Shown: positions 38,901-47,740 of the stretch, in pieces
Layout: every line of letters begins with the position of its first letter
Position numbering within the stretch: the first letter of the stretch is position 1
DNA from: Tetramitus jugosus
Lineage: Eukaryota; Heterolobosea; Eutetramitea; Acrasida; Vahlkampfiidae
Direction: 5' to 3'
NCBI GenBank assembly: GCA_937625935.1
Contig: OW569389.1
Span: 1 to 64,000 of the forward strand
Length of the DNA: 64,000 bases
The notes under the pieces: model-generated
The model's input: the letters and a program-made list of their open reading frames with translations, nothing else
What the model was told of the DNA's origin: nothing
Databases searched by the model: none
Program-made: the position numbers and the translations under genes

Positions 38901-40854
38901 TGACAGCAGTTTCGTGAGCGATCTCCGTGCTATCCAGTTTTGGATCAATAATTGGCTCCCCTGGATACCTCCGCGATGTTAAAATTCGTTCTCTTATTTG
39001 ATGGGCAGTCTGTTGATGATCCAAAATTGTCTTCTCTGGTCTTGAAACGAGTATTACCTCTCGAGTTGAAGACTGAATATGTGCATTGTATCTTCTCATT
39101 TCTTGAATGTACTCCCACTCTGTTTCCTCTTCAAGCTCGAGAAGTTCCTGAACTATTTGATGTTCAAGCTCCTCCTCTTCTTTTTCTCTGTTGTTTTCAT
39201 GTCGAATGAAAGACACTTTGACATTGGATGTCGAATATCCATTCAGTTTTCTCACCTCCTTTACTCTTTTCCACATCTTCGCGATGAGGTTTACCAGCGA
39301 TATTCGATGAGCTTCTTCGTTCTCAAACTCTCTCCGACATTTTCTTAATTCACCTCTTATTTTGTGCATCTCGTTCAATTGATCATCGTTGGTGAGAGTA
39401 GAATAAAAGGATGACGCTCGATCGATGTAGTTTCTGTCTCGATACTTTCTCATTTGCACAAGTTCTTCTTCCAAAGCTCTTATTTTTGAAGCATGTGAAT
39501 TCAACGTCGCTGCAAGTTTTAATTTTTCGTATGTCTTGCACATCTGCTTCAACTTCATGCACAATATCTCTTCTTCTGACATCAGAGGATGATTTTCGAA
39601 GAACAATTTTTCAACTTCTATATCCAACTTGTATAGTTTCACATCTTTGGTGGTGTTCGATATTGTCAATGTGGGAATCGTTCGCTTCAACTCAATGGAC
39701 TCGCATTCTCCTATTTGATATTGATAATCCTCTTCCTTCATGAAGAAGTGCCTTGTAGGATCCGGTTCATGTATTAAATGACCGTCTTCGTTAAAGTAAG
39801 TATTTAGACCATCTTCTTCTCTCATTAGGCGATGTTCAACCATTCGGTCCAAGAAATTCAACATATATGGTTTCTTTTCCACAAATATTCCCTCTTCCCT
39901 TTTATCTACCTCTCGATACTTCTTTAACATTGACTCCTGCAGAGAATCAATTTGTTTGATAATTCTATCCACCTCTTCTGAACATTTCACTGCCATTTTT
40001 TCTCGTTGAGCAAAATCAGATCTGTCCTTCCTAATAGCTTTGTTCTGATTCTCTAAGTCTTCGTCATCTTTGGATGTTGTACGATTCACGGAATTCAAAA
40101 TGATTTGCTTCCTCTGTAATAGATTTCTCCTTCTTGTCATGTCCATTATAACGCCATTCATAACAGGTAGAGTTTCGTTCAAAAACCCAAGATACATTAA
40201 CTCTCCGGCTTCTGTAATCTCAGTATCACTATAGTGTATTTCGCGCTTTGTAAAAACTTCTTCTTGCGGTAATGACTCCACTTGACCTACCAGTCTATTA
40301 TGTTCTTCCTCTCCTTCTGCGTCACTTTGTTGATTGTTTTCTGCATCATCAATTTTGTTCAGAACGTCCATGACTTCACCATCTGTGCTCATCATCTCGT
40401 CCACAACGTTGTCAGTTGGATCCAGTGATTGAATGCGTTTCAATGAACTCATGCTGCTCTTACTACTATGACTACTAGTACCATCCTCTATGGACACAAC
40501 ATCATCCACCACCTCCATCTTTTCCATTGGAGTCGTTTCTTCACTCGTCAATGTTTGTTCACCAAGAAGTAACTTCTTCTTCCTCCTCCTCTTCACCTTA
40601 CCATCTGTACTCTTCTCCCTCCTCATCTTCTTTTCTTTCTTTTCTACGATAAACGAATCACTATCTACCACATTGGTGACTTCTTTATTGGAGCTCGAGA
40701 AAGAACGATTGGAATGTTCCGATGCACCATCACTAACCAATTCATTGTGAGGTTCTTCATCGTTTGTTCTAGTTACTTGATGAACAACAAATTCATCCTC
40801 ATTGAACTGATCATCCTCCACTGGTGTTTGTTCCAAATCTTCGAGCTGATCCAT
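35974..40854 (-). CDS. CC2D2A: CC2D2A-like ciliary transition-zone protein
   Basis: The first ATG is at 40854, giving 1626 residues (human CC2D2A is about 1620). A Ser/Glu/Lys-rich N-terminus is followed by coiled-coil stretches (about 215-330 and 420-600). A long middle region precedes a C2 domain (about 1090-1205, RVLPYIAVSFQKYT then NPQFNQSLELPF) and a C-terminal transglutaminase-like domain (about 1300-1480; FVTLIPSIDDYHLL, DREEHAILLCNYLKYL, VVLGKGVPEG, YLLWNCYTGQRYD). The position of the catalytic Cys in that fold is Glu/Glu here, consistent with the family's inactive form. The end (FAVHIHPYVNNVCSVWLYLVSLV) is the family's terminal signature. In animals it anchors the tectonic complex at the transition zone and gates cilium entry. 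Its presence implies that the organism builds a flagellum at some stage. Confidence 0.88.
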   Translation of the reverse strand: MDQLEDLEQTPVEDDQFNEDEFVVHQVTRTNDEEPHNELVSDGASEHSNRSFSSSNKEVTNVVDSDSFIVEKKEKKMRREKSTDGKVKRRRKKKLLLGEQTLTSEETTPMEKMEVVDDVVSIEDGTSSHSSKSSMSSLKRIQSLDPTDNVVDEMMSTDGEVMDVLNKIDDAENNQQSDAEGEEEHNRLVGQVESLPQEEVFTKREIHYSDTEITEAGELMYLGFLNETLPVMNGVIMDMTRRRNLLQRKQIILNSVNRTTSKDDEDLENQNKAIRKDRSDFAQREKMAVKCSEEVDRIIKQIDSLQESMLKKYREVDKREEGIFVEKKPYMLNFLDRMVEHRLMREEDGLNTYFNEDGHLIHEPDPTRHFFMKEEDYQYQIGECESIELKRTIPTLTISNTTKDVKLYKLDIEVEKLFFENHPLMSEEEILCMKLKQMCKTYEKLKLAATLNSHASKIRALEEELVQMRKYRDRNYIDRASSFYSTLTNDDQLNEMHKIRGELRKCRREFENEEAHRISLVNLIAKMWKRVKEVRKLNGYSTSNVKVSFIRHENNREKEEEELEHQIVQELLELEEETEWEYIQEMRRYNAHIQSSTREVILVSRPEKTILDHQQTAHQIRERILTSRRYPGEPIIDPKLDSTEIAHETAVNERERYRLVSNQIFLIEVYVNGEYLSKTKSRVMGPNFSVCFGEMMTALVLHWPESVMLKIIKKGIVNKEIASIYAAIPGLEVNIEKAAQRINFTDSSSSRWVELFQGSARIGEMTASGSLKTRLRWSAMDKDGTAEAPPRGVENGLDNEHLPTTRDLLNIERITKWMDQNNVDPNDPRNTGLLSMIEMIKNKSIESKGFYLNEQDDSLFFKDDNEAYHRRIHLLQLRHRYGDKLPLRVPIDEMDISQKVVRQYESQIRRMKKNYRTLSTHKQKVRDSIYISNNAKKLIKRNVHVSRYVNEVELPEFDNSLDWLSKFFEEKRPLKPNRIDRTTRSQHLVNECKIIVQIIRAYNIPVRRNDEEKEAYRNYRTKRMRQEEQNTLATKTGRGNESMFGGYEEPDVEKEEKDDDTNTQETLGEESSTNHHQNYYSHEIVDVPDSAQNDRVLPYIAVSFQKYTKRSKIVEGPNPQFNQSLELPFIPLNHDFSSESLKYTDDNIYIDIFDELTIDNLKDDRIVNVLSQRSEFRWLGSVSIPFQTLYLNGGSLLGTFCVNTPLIYLGYAKQQISQPTAITICITIDPPLPTPEKEESLLSSDEPSEIYHYCTWWARMAKRRKNCQNRTIGALAPNTSGKAALICRYIKEQRPPDDIDTEEKAFRFVTLIPSIDDYHLLDQEDAWMDSQEFLDIKAGDREEHAILLCNYLKYLRKDESNIYVVLGKGVPEGETAYVLTEEISKQSNNPQRHSTLKRYLLWNCYTGQRYDSTDPLCPLHEVGVVFNEHNVWACIQAEARPSHKQFNFNLDNNSSWISLIRGLNNPISQLIRENGRLPSLQTTNLKYTETTMLYQERLRENVSRAIKTSFLKWRERQGVDWNYEVSRHLKELLEVFEGAKQTNTPVSQAEHDRILKKITDSFVLVGFPLHFTFTDIRTILREVYNTMLHENDERGVQFAFAVHIHPYVNNVCSVWLYLVSLVSKRY

Positions 40855-41157
40855 GTTCGTTGTTTTCAAGTCATGATTTTAATTGGCCGGATGAGCCGTA
40901 AACTTTTCTTCTCCGCCAAAAAAATATCCGACAAAACGGTGGAATCGTGTTCTTGAGATTTACCAGACGCATAGGGAGATGCTCTTCTTGCAACTGTTAG
41001 TGGTTTCGCTATTATGTCACATTGTTCGAAAAACACAAGATCTGATTCGATTTCACAATTCTTGCGGAGTGAGTATCTCCGATTAGGGATATTCCGAGTT
41101 TCTTTGGAAAGTAAAATTTGAACTAAAGCGAGAAAAACGAACAAGCTTGAAAGAAGG
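40855..41157. other. Divergent intergenic region between CC2D2A and the beta-helix receptor
   Basis: About 300 bases separate the two start codons, so both promoters must be here. An open frame on the minus strand crosses it without a start. No recognisable element was seen. Confidence 0.4.
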
Positions 41158-44100
41158 ATGTCACACAAAGAATACCAATGGTCCCAGCTGTTATTCAACT
41201 GCTGTTTCGTCATTGTCATCCTTTTGCTTGCTTGCATCGCAGTAACCGAACAACAAACCTCCATCGTCTCTACGACAACAGTGTTTGTCGATGGAGTTGA
41301 CGGTCAAGATGCTGACGACGATCGTTGCCTCTCTGTTCAAACACCTTGTCAATCCATCCAGTTTGCTCTCACTCATTTTTGCAATGGTGAGGCAACTGCT
41401 AAAGAACAAGAATGTTGGATTGTTTTGTTGGGAAATGACTACTACTTTTATGATCGTAATAGTAGTAGTAATGGTGGTAATAGCAGTCGACTGGAAATGC
41501 CGATAGTACCAGAAGAACTTTATCGGTTGCATTTGATGTCCTTGTCGAGTTACTATCGAAAGCACGAAAATAACACAAAGCTGAAGGACACACATGGTGG
41601 AGAAAAAGTAGTAGAGCAGAACAGCACGATTCGGTTGCATTTTGGCAATTCTCCCTACTTGCTTTATGTGCAAAAGGATAGTAAGATTGAAGAATTGTCA
41701 TTGATTGGTGTGAAAATAGAGAATGTGATAGGTTTGGCACTATTTCAGTTGGATCCTGATTTTGCAGGAGACAACAGGTTAACATTTGTTTTAGAAAATA
41801 ATATATTTGAGAATTGGACAAATTCGTTGATTGTTCTGTATGACAGTCCATTTGAAGATATCTCTATTCTTGAAATACCTTACTGGGTGCGTATCAATGA
41901 TTGTCACTTTCAAAATGTGAATACAGACAATCTACTAGTGTTGCAGAATCTCAAGTTAGAGCTGAGAAACACACAATTTGTGAACATGAGTGGGACGCAC
42001 GTATTCCTCATTGAGGATAATCAAGATGAAGTTGGATCGTCCGAAATTGTAATCGATAATATAACGCTATCAGATAGCTCAATCAGCTCTTTCCTAAAAC
42101 TTGTAGCTGAATCTCAGGTGGTTGTGAGGAATTCGGTGTTTGAAAACTCAAAAGAGACAACTGTGTTCGATTGCTTTGTGCATGTCCAAATTTCTATCGA
42201 TAATACTCGCTTTGATGGCATAAAGCATCCTCTATTTTCGACACATTTGGAAGAGGATAAACGAGGTTCTGAAATTTCAATATTCCGCACTCACATAGCT
42301 AATACGAAGGGATTGTATTTACATGAAACGATTGTAAAGATGGAGCACTGCAGTTTCTATATGAACAGTCCTGCCATCAACTGTACCAAATCCTCATCCG
42401 TACTACAACATACAATCTTTACGAGAAACAATCCTGCGTACTATGAGATTCGAACATTATCATCATTTATCAACTCCACATTTGTTGAAAATAGCAATCT
42501 TAAGTCAGGAGCAGCGGTATATAGTTATGAGAGTACTCTGGAAATATCTGGAAGCACATTCACAAGGAATCACGCTCCTGATGGAGGGGCCATCGCAGTT
42601 TACTATGGAGCCGCTCAGATTAGATCATCTACATTTGAGAACAATAATGCTCAAGGTTCCATTGCAAAGCAGAAGAAGGCACTACAAGCTGAGGGTGGAG
42701 CTCTATACATTTTTAATGCAGAAGTTAGCATATCAGACTCTCTTTTCGAACAAAACTCTTGTAATACCTCCCTCAATGACCAAAGTAGAGGAGGAGCCAT
42801 ATTTGCTCAGGACTCTTCCATCAGTTTACATGGAAACACATCATATGTACGCAATACCGCAGCACAAGGAGGTTCTATGTTTCTCTATTCTTCCTATGCT
42901 GCCGAAGAAGAAGCGATCACCTTCTTTGGTGCTTCATTCAGTTACAACAAGGCATTATACGGTGGAGCAATAGCATTTCAAGGATCAATTAATGTAGTAT
43001 ACAACGCTTCTGTGTTGTATTTTGTTGGAAATGAAGCTACTTATGGCGGCGCTATGTATTACTCTGATATGATCACAGATTTTGTTGCAGTGTCTGAATT
43101 TAATTACACATTTCAGGATAACAAGGCGGACCTGGCAGGAGGAGTGATCTATCTCGATTCTAATGATGCTAACGAGCACCTACCAACATTTGCCAAACTT
43201 TTTTCTAAAGTTGGCTCGAGCAACACTGCCCGAGGATATGGTCCTATACTTGCTTCGAAACCTGTTTCTATTCTGCTGAAAGATATCACTTTTGATGAAG
43301 GTGTTCCGTTCAATTATACATATAGCCACATTGACCAGAGTATCCAGTTTGCTACATTTCCAGATAATCAATTTATGATGACAGTTTCAATCTCTGATTG
43401 TTTCAATCAGACCGTAATAGGTATTTCCGGTATGTCCGTTTCTATACTTCGATCAAATGGTTCCCCTAAAGTTAGTGGAGATCAAAATGTGATTATATCT
43501 CCAGAAACTGGGGTTGCTGTGTTTACAAATACCAGAATATCTGGTTTGACCGGAGAAGTCATGAATCTGACTCTCAGAAGCGTACACGTCGAGGAATATG
43601 AAATATCTCTATCTGCTCTCATGCAAGTATGCACTCCTGGGTATGCTCTCCAACATTACAATGTGAATGGATCACAACCATATGAAAAATGCAAACCATG
43701 TGAGATGGGCAGTTACAATTTTGGTCACAATATGTCATTTTGTCACAGTTGTCCTTTGAACTCATACTGTGAAAGAAATAGTGTTGAATCGATGAGTGGA
43801 TACTGGGTCTCGGTTGCCAATGATGGAATTGCTCATAGTTATGCTTGTAACAACGATTTTTGCTCAGGTGGTAATGAATGTCAAGGGAATCGAGATCCCA
43901 AATACCCTGTTTGTCGCGCGTGTAAAGCTGGCTACTCAAATTGGGGAAACAAATGTCTGGAATGTAACAAGACAAACGTAGATGGCTTAGGAATATTCTT
44001 ATTCATGATTTATCTGGGTGGACTATTTCTATTTAATCATGTGTCTTGTCAGTCACCAGCCTCCAACAGTGCATCGAAGCTCTTATTCTTCTTTGCTCAA

Positions 44101-45480
44101 ACGCTGACACTAATGATTCCATCGGGTCAATTCCTCCAATGGACCAAATCCTTATTTGACTTTAACTTCTCAGCACTATTCGTTGGAAAATCCAAGAGTT
44201 CACCAACACTCAAGTGTCCTTTTGCCCGAGATGGATATCTTATCCTTTTAACGAATGTTATTGAGCAATTTAGTTTCTTTGCATTGCTGGGATTCAGTTT
44301 TCTCATTTGTTGCATCATCAAGATTTTAATTGCATGTATTCAATTAAAACGAGAGGGAGCAAACGTGGGGGCAGCCAGTAGACCTGAAGTTATATTGTCA
44401 TTCGACACAGATGAATCAAACGAAGATGATCAGTCTGAGCAAAATGAAGTGGAATCAAGTCAAAACGAATCATCTCGAAGTGGCGCCCTAAAAACAAAAA
44501 TTTTATATGTGAGTATCAAGGGATATGAGGCGTCCAAACAGAAACTATCAGAAATGTTTTTGAGACCCAACGCCTATGTATTATCGTTGATTCAAATCAT
44601 GATCATTACATATCAAGGTATCACCCAAACGGCAGTATCATTCTTCACCTGCAAATGGTATGGAAATTCGTATCATGCCGTGTTCTCTACTGATATAGTC
44701 TGCTATAGCTCAAAGTACAACAAATGGATGGGACTTTATATCATATTGCTTCTGTACAGTTTCATATTTCCATTCGCTCTCATAGCATTTATGGTTATGA
44801 ACAGAAAGAAGCTGTATCATGAGAGATTTGCCTCTCTGTTCGGTACTCTGTACTTGAACTATAAGCCTAACTATTATTGGTGGGAGGGTGTGGCTCTGTT
44901 GAGACGTACACTGATCATTATTGTATTTGCTGGCGTCGAAATGATATTGGACGGACAGTTCCAGCAGTTCGGAATCGATTCTGTTAGTAGCAAGATCAAT
45001 CATGTGGTTGTGGGTGCTGTTTTGTCAGTCCTGTTCCTCATTCATCGATTCACAAATCCCTATGCTAAAAAGTTTGATAACAGTCTGGAGGAGGTCTCTT
45101 ATGCGTCTCTGATAATGGTTTCTTGGATGGCATCCGTGAAAGGTTTGCTAGATACGTTGGACGTTAACAAGCTCAAGGATGCACAGGGTAAGAGTGGAAC
45201 CGAGAGCTTAGAGCGAACGATTGGAATATTCACAATTATCATTAGTATTCCACTGCTCGTGTTTCTCTCAATATACTTTGTCCTCTCTAATGGTATCGTG
45301 AAGAAGCTTCTACGAAAGCTGAAGTCTCTCTTCCTGTCACTCTGGTACAAGCTGTCCACCGTAAGCAGAAGCAGAGAAACATCTGTCCAAGCAATCAACA
45401 ACTCTGAATCAGCAATAGATGTGACAGAAAATGACAATTCAGAACTGTTGGCGACAGATTACGTTCGGGAGTTTCACTGA
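41158..45480 (+). CDS. Beta-helix (polymorphic outer membrane-like) ectodomain with C-terminal multi-helix domain
   Basis: The protein is 1440 residues. A signal helix (FVIVILLLACIAVT) is followed by a right-handed parallel beta-helix of repeating NxxF strands. This includes at least seven GG(A/S/V)-type repeats of the PMP kind (GGAIAVYYG near 476, GGALYIF near 512, GGAIFAQ near 545, GGSMFLY, GGAIAFQ, GGAMYYS, AGGVIYL to about 660). A Cys-rich stalk (about 825-935) contains CKPCEMGSYN and CRACKAGYSNWGNKCLEC. Then come seven or eight membrane helices to about 1390, with YYWWEGVALLRRTLIIIVF and NPYAKKFDNSLEEVSYASL between them. The tail is Ser/Asn-rich. The architecture fits a surface sensor or adhesin; the C-terminal helical block resembles TRP-like or orphan channels of other protists. 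The ligand is unknown. Confidence 0.7.
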   Translation: MSHKEYQWSQLLFNCCFVIVILLLACIAVTEQQTSIVSTTTVFVDGVDGQDADDDRCLSVQTPCQSIQFALTHFCNGEATAKEQECWIVLLGNDYYFYDRNSSSNGGNSSRLEMPIVPEELYRLHLMSLSSYYRKHENNTKLKDTHGGEKVVEQNSTIRLHFGNSPYLLYVQKDSKIEELSLIGVKIENVIGLALFQLDPDFAGDNRLTFVLENNIFENWTNSLIVLYDSPFEDISILEIPYWVRINDCHFQNVNTDNLLVLQNLKLELRNTQFVNMSGTHVFLIEDNQDEVGSSEIVIDNITLSDSSISSFLKLVAESQVVVRNSVFENSKETTVFDCFVHVQISIDNTRFDGIKHPLFSTHLEEDKRGSEISIFRTHIANTKGLYLHETIVKMEHCSFYMNSPAINCTKSSSVLQHTIFTRNNPAYYEIRTLSSFINSTFVENSNLKSGAAVYSYESTLEISGSTFTRNHAPDGGAIAVYYGAAQIRSSTFENNNAQGSIAKQKKALQAEGGALYIFNAEVSISDSLFEQNSCNTSLNDQSRGGAIFAQDSSISLHGNTSYVRNTAAQGGSMFLYSSYAAEEEAITFFGASFSYNKALYGGAIAFQGSINVVYNASVLYFVGNEATYGGAMYYSDMITDFVAVSEFNYTFQDNKADLAGGVIYLDSNDANEHLPTFAKLFSKVGSSNTARGYGPILASKPVSILLKDITFDEGVPFNYTYSHIDQSIQFATFPDNQFMMTVSISDCFNQTVIGISGMSVSILRSNGSPKVSGDQNVIISPETGVAVFTNTRISGLTGEVMNLTLRSVHVEEYEISLSALMQVCTPGYALQHYNVNGSQPYEKCKPCEMGSYNFGHNMSFCHSCPLNSYCERNSVESMSGYWVSVANDGIAHSYACNNDFCSGGNECQGNRDPKYPVCRACKAGYSNWGNKCLECNKTNVDGLGIFLFMIYLGGLFLFNHVSCQSPASNSASKLLFFFAQTLTLMIPSGQFLQWTKSLFDFNFSALFVGKSKSSPTLKCPFARDGYLILLTNVIEQFSFFALLGFSFLICCIIKILIACIQLKREGANVGAASRPEVILSFDTDESNEDDQSEQNEVESSQNESSRSGALKTKILYVSIKGYEASKQKLSEMFLRPNAYVLSLIQIMIITYQGITQTAVSFFTCKWYGNSYHAVFSTDIVCYSSKYNKWMGLYIILLLYSFIFPFALIAFMVMNRKKLYHERFASLFGTLYLNYKPNYYWWEGVALLRRTLIIIVFAGVEMILDGQFQQFGIDSVSSKINHVVVGAVLSVLFLIHRFTNPYAKKFDNSLEEVSYASLIMVSWMASVKGLLDTLDVNKLKDAQGKSGTESLERTIGIFTIIISIPLLVFLSIYFVLSNGIVKKLLRKLKSLFLSLWYKLSTVSRSRETSVQAINNSESAIDVTENDNSELLATDYVREFH

Positions 45481-45617
45481 TGACATACAACAGTTGTTCG
45501 TAAATTCAACACTCACCATATCCAGTTGACAATTCGCCGACTTGTCATTTTCGCACAACCGAGATTGCCCGAACATGAAAAAAAATCGCCATCTGCGCCA
45601 CACACAAACACAATCAA

Positions 45618-46946
45618 ATGTCATCCTCTGATCTGGTGAGTCACTTGACTGGTGCTGCAGCAAACGTCTTGCTCAGCAATCTCACCACCACCACCACCAC
45701 CACCAGCTCTCAACAAGTTCTCCCCAGTCTTCTCAGCCAATTTCTCTCCCTGTTTTTTACCTCTCAACAAACATCAACTACAACATCAAGCTTAGCTACT
45801 ACAACAAAAACCAATGATTTTTATTTTGGTTTGGAACCAGGTCCAGGTGGAATTCTAGGTAACTATGGTGACTATAGTATGGTTGGTGCTGCTGCTGCAA
45901 GCTACAATAGTACTTGTCCTAGACCTGCTATTCTTCACATTAATGATAAGCTACAACTGACAGAGGCAACATTGATACCAACATGTGTGTTGGCATTGAT
46001 GATTGGTCTCTACACGTCCAACCGTCTCAAAAAATCCTTTTTTTCAAGTGGTGCGAACAACAACACTGATCGCAAAAAGAAGGATGGAGATGAGGATTTG
46101 TTTCCTAGTCGTTGGATCTATCGTTTGGCCTTTTTCTTGTTTGGTATCATGATGACAAGTGCAATGGTGCTCCATTGCTTTATTGTCCCTGGGAGAACAC
46201 TGAGCTATTTGCTTGCTCTGTTGGTGGACGTTGGTCTCACGAGCTCCATTGCCGCCATTTTCATGTGGGCGGGTTTGGCTGATATTTTCGTAATTGACGC
46301 CAAATCGCGAACCGCGAAAATTTCAGTTTACGGTAGCATCGTCGCTCTTTTTGTCGCGTATTTCTATGGTATTGCGATTGCGAATCGACCAGAGGCCACT
46401 TTTATCATTTTGTACTCTGGAGTCGTTGGTGTCACATGCACCATTTACCTTGTGACTCAAATCATTCTTCTATGGAAGATGAAATCACTGAGAGGTGTTG
46501 GAAGCCTTGTCACGTGTGGTTGGTCCGGTGGTATCGGTTTTGCAGCTGTTGTCTTTATTAGCAACGATGTTTGCAATGTTTTGGGTCCCTATTGGTCCAG
46601 CTTGATCACACCAGAGTTCATTTGGTTCATCTTGAGTGATGTCAGCGTCTATTACATGTTTCTCTATGTTTACAAGTCAAGACACGAGAGAGCAAAACTC
46701 GCACAGTCGTTTTCTCTCCTGCGTGGTAACAAGGACAAGAAGAAGAGAGACAAGGGTGCTTATCAACAAGTGAACCAGATGGATGACGACGATCAACAAC
46801 CATTTGATTATGAAAATCAAATGAATCGTAATGTCAATGGCGGTAACAGAGAACTGGTCATTTACGGCCATGGAGAAGTGGTGCAACAGCAACATCAACC
46901 ACATCACTACCCCGTTTCCCACTTCAGACACTATCCAATGATCTAG
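45618..46946 (+). CDS. Multi-helix membrane protein of unknown family
   Basis: The protein is 442 residues with a Thr/Ser-rich N-terminus of about 110 residues and a run of membrane helices starting near 115. These include IPTCVLALMIGLYT, LAFFLFGIMMTSAMVL, SYLLALLVDVGLTSSIAAIFMWAGLADIF, ISVYGSIVALFVAYFYGIAI, FIILYSGVVGVTCTIYLVTQIILLW and FIWFILSDVSVYYMFLYVY, about seven in all. The C-terminal tail is polar (HERAKLAQSF, Gln/Asn/His-rich). Topology of this kind is shared by GPCR-like and transporter families, and no signature decides between them. Confidence 0.55.
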   Translation: MSSSDLVSHLTGAAANVLLSNLTTTTTTTSSQQVLPSLLSQFLSLFFTSQQTSTTTSSLATTTKTNDFYFGLEPGPGGILGNYGDYSMVGAAAASYNSTCPRPAILHINDKLQLTEATLIPTCVLALMIGLYTSNRLKKSFFSSGANNNTDRKKKDGDEDLFPSRWIYRLAFFLFGIMMTSAMVLHCFIVPGRTLSYLLALLVDVGLTSSIAAIFMWAGLADIFVIDAKSRTAKISVYGSIVALFVAYFYGIAIANRPEATFIILYSGVVGVTCTIYLVTQIILLWKMKSLRGVGSLVTCGWSGGIGFAAVVFISNDVCNVLGPYWSSLITPEFIWFILSDVSVYYMFLYVYKSRHERAKLAQSFSLLRGNKDKKKRDKGAYQQVNQMDDDDQQPFDYENQMNRNVNGGNRELVIYGHGEVVQQQHQPHHYPVSHFRHYPMI

Positions 46947-47740
46947 ATGTGATAAGATGACTGGATAATTTGGCGACAATCAGGCTCGTGATTGGTAGCT
47001 TGTGTACAATAAATAACGCTGATATCTATCACACACAAACTCGCTGGTATCACGGACGTTGTCTACAGATACACACATCTGTTGACAACGTCAACAAATG
47101 TTTGTGTGATGTAGGTAATACCACATCGTCAACAATCAACTCAAATATCAGAGAAACTGGACATTCTGGTTTGTGCACAAAAATCTTTCTCCCAGAAGAG
47201 CGAGCAGGTGATGCCTCGTATGGTGACTCTTCTACTGAATTCACACACTAATAATCCCAGGTTATAATAATCAGATTGAACTCCTTCTTGGAAGCAAGAT
47301 TGGAGGTAACCTTTCAAGGAAAAGGGCGTAACTACCATCGCCATACTCCCATCACCCTGATGGTCCTGATTGCTTTTCTCATACGCTAATTTTCGCCACG
47401 GTCCCTAAAAAAAGATTTCCTAACGAGGGATTAGGAGCTGTGGAGAAACATCCCTTTTATTGCGGCAATTGGCCTGGGTGAAAATATCATTCACCTCTGC
47501 TACTACCACACACCAAGTAACAAAAACAAACACAACAACATCAGTTTTGTGCTGCACCAAGAAGCTATACCTAACACACTCCTTGGTATTTCAACAGAGT
47601 TCTATTGCCTGCCTCTCCTGAGCCATCGTACGATCCCTTTTCAGAACACTTCCTGCCTATTCTGATCTCACCCAAGTAACAAGAACTTAGGTCCTGCTCT
47701 ATTAACTCTATAACAACAACCTCAAGAAGAAAGAACAAGC
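46947..47740. other. Intergenic region with an unusual hairpin, no gene recognised
   Basis: Nearly 800 bases with only short open frames (for example 46970-47251, plus) that overlap frames on the other strand and show no domain. The notable feature is the hairpin listed separately. The final part, 47520-47740, is the leader of the F-box gene. Confidence 0.5.
47055..47092. repeat. 16-bp inverted repeat with a 6-base loop
   Basis: GACGTTGTCTACAGAT (47055-47070) is matched by ATCTGTTGACAACGTC (47077-47092), 15 of 16 positions paired, around the loop ACACAC. Such a long stem is unlikely by chance. It could mark a small structured RNA, a transcript 3' element for the upstream membrane-protein gene, or a palindromic protein-binding site. 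Confidence 0.6.
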
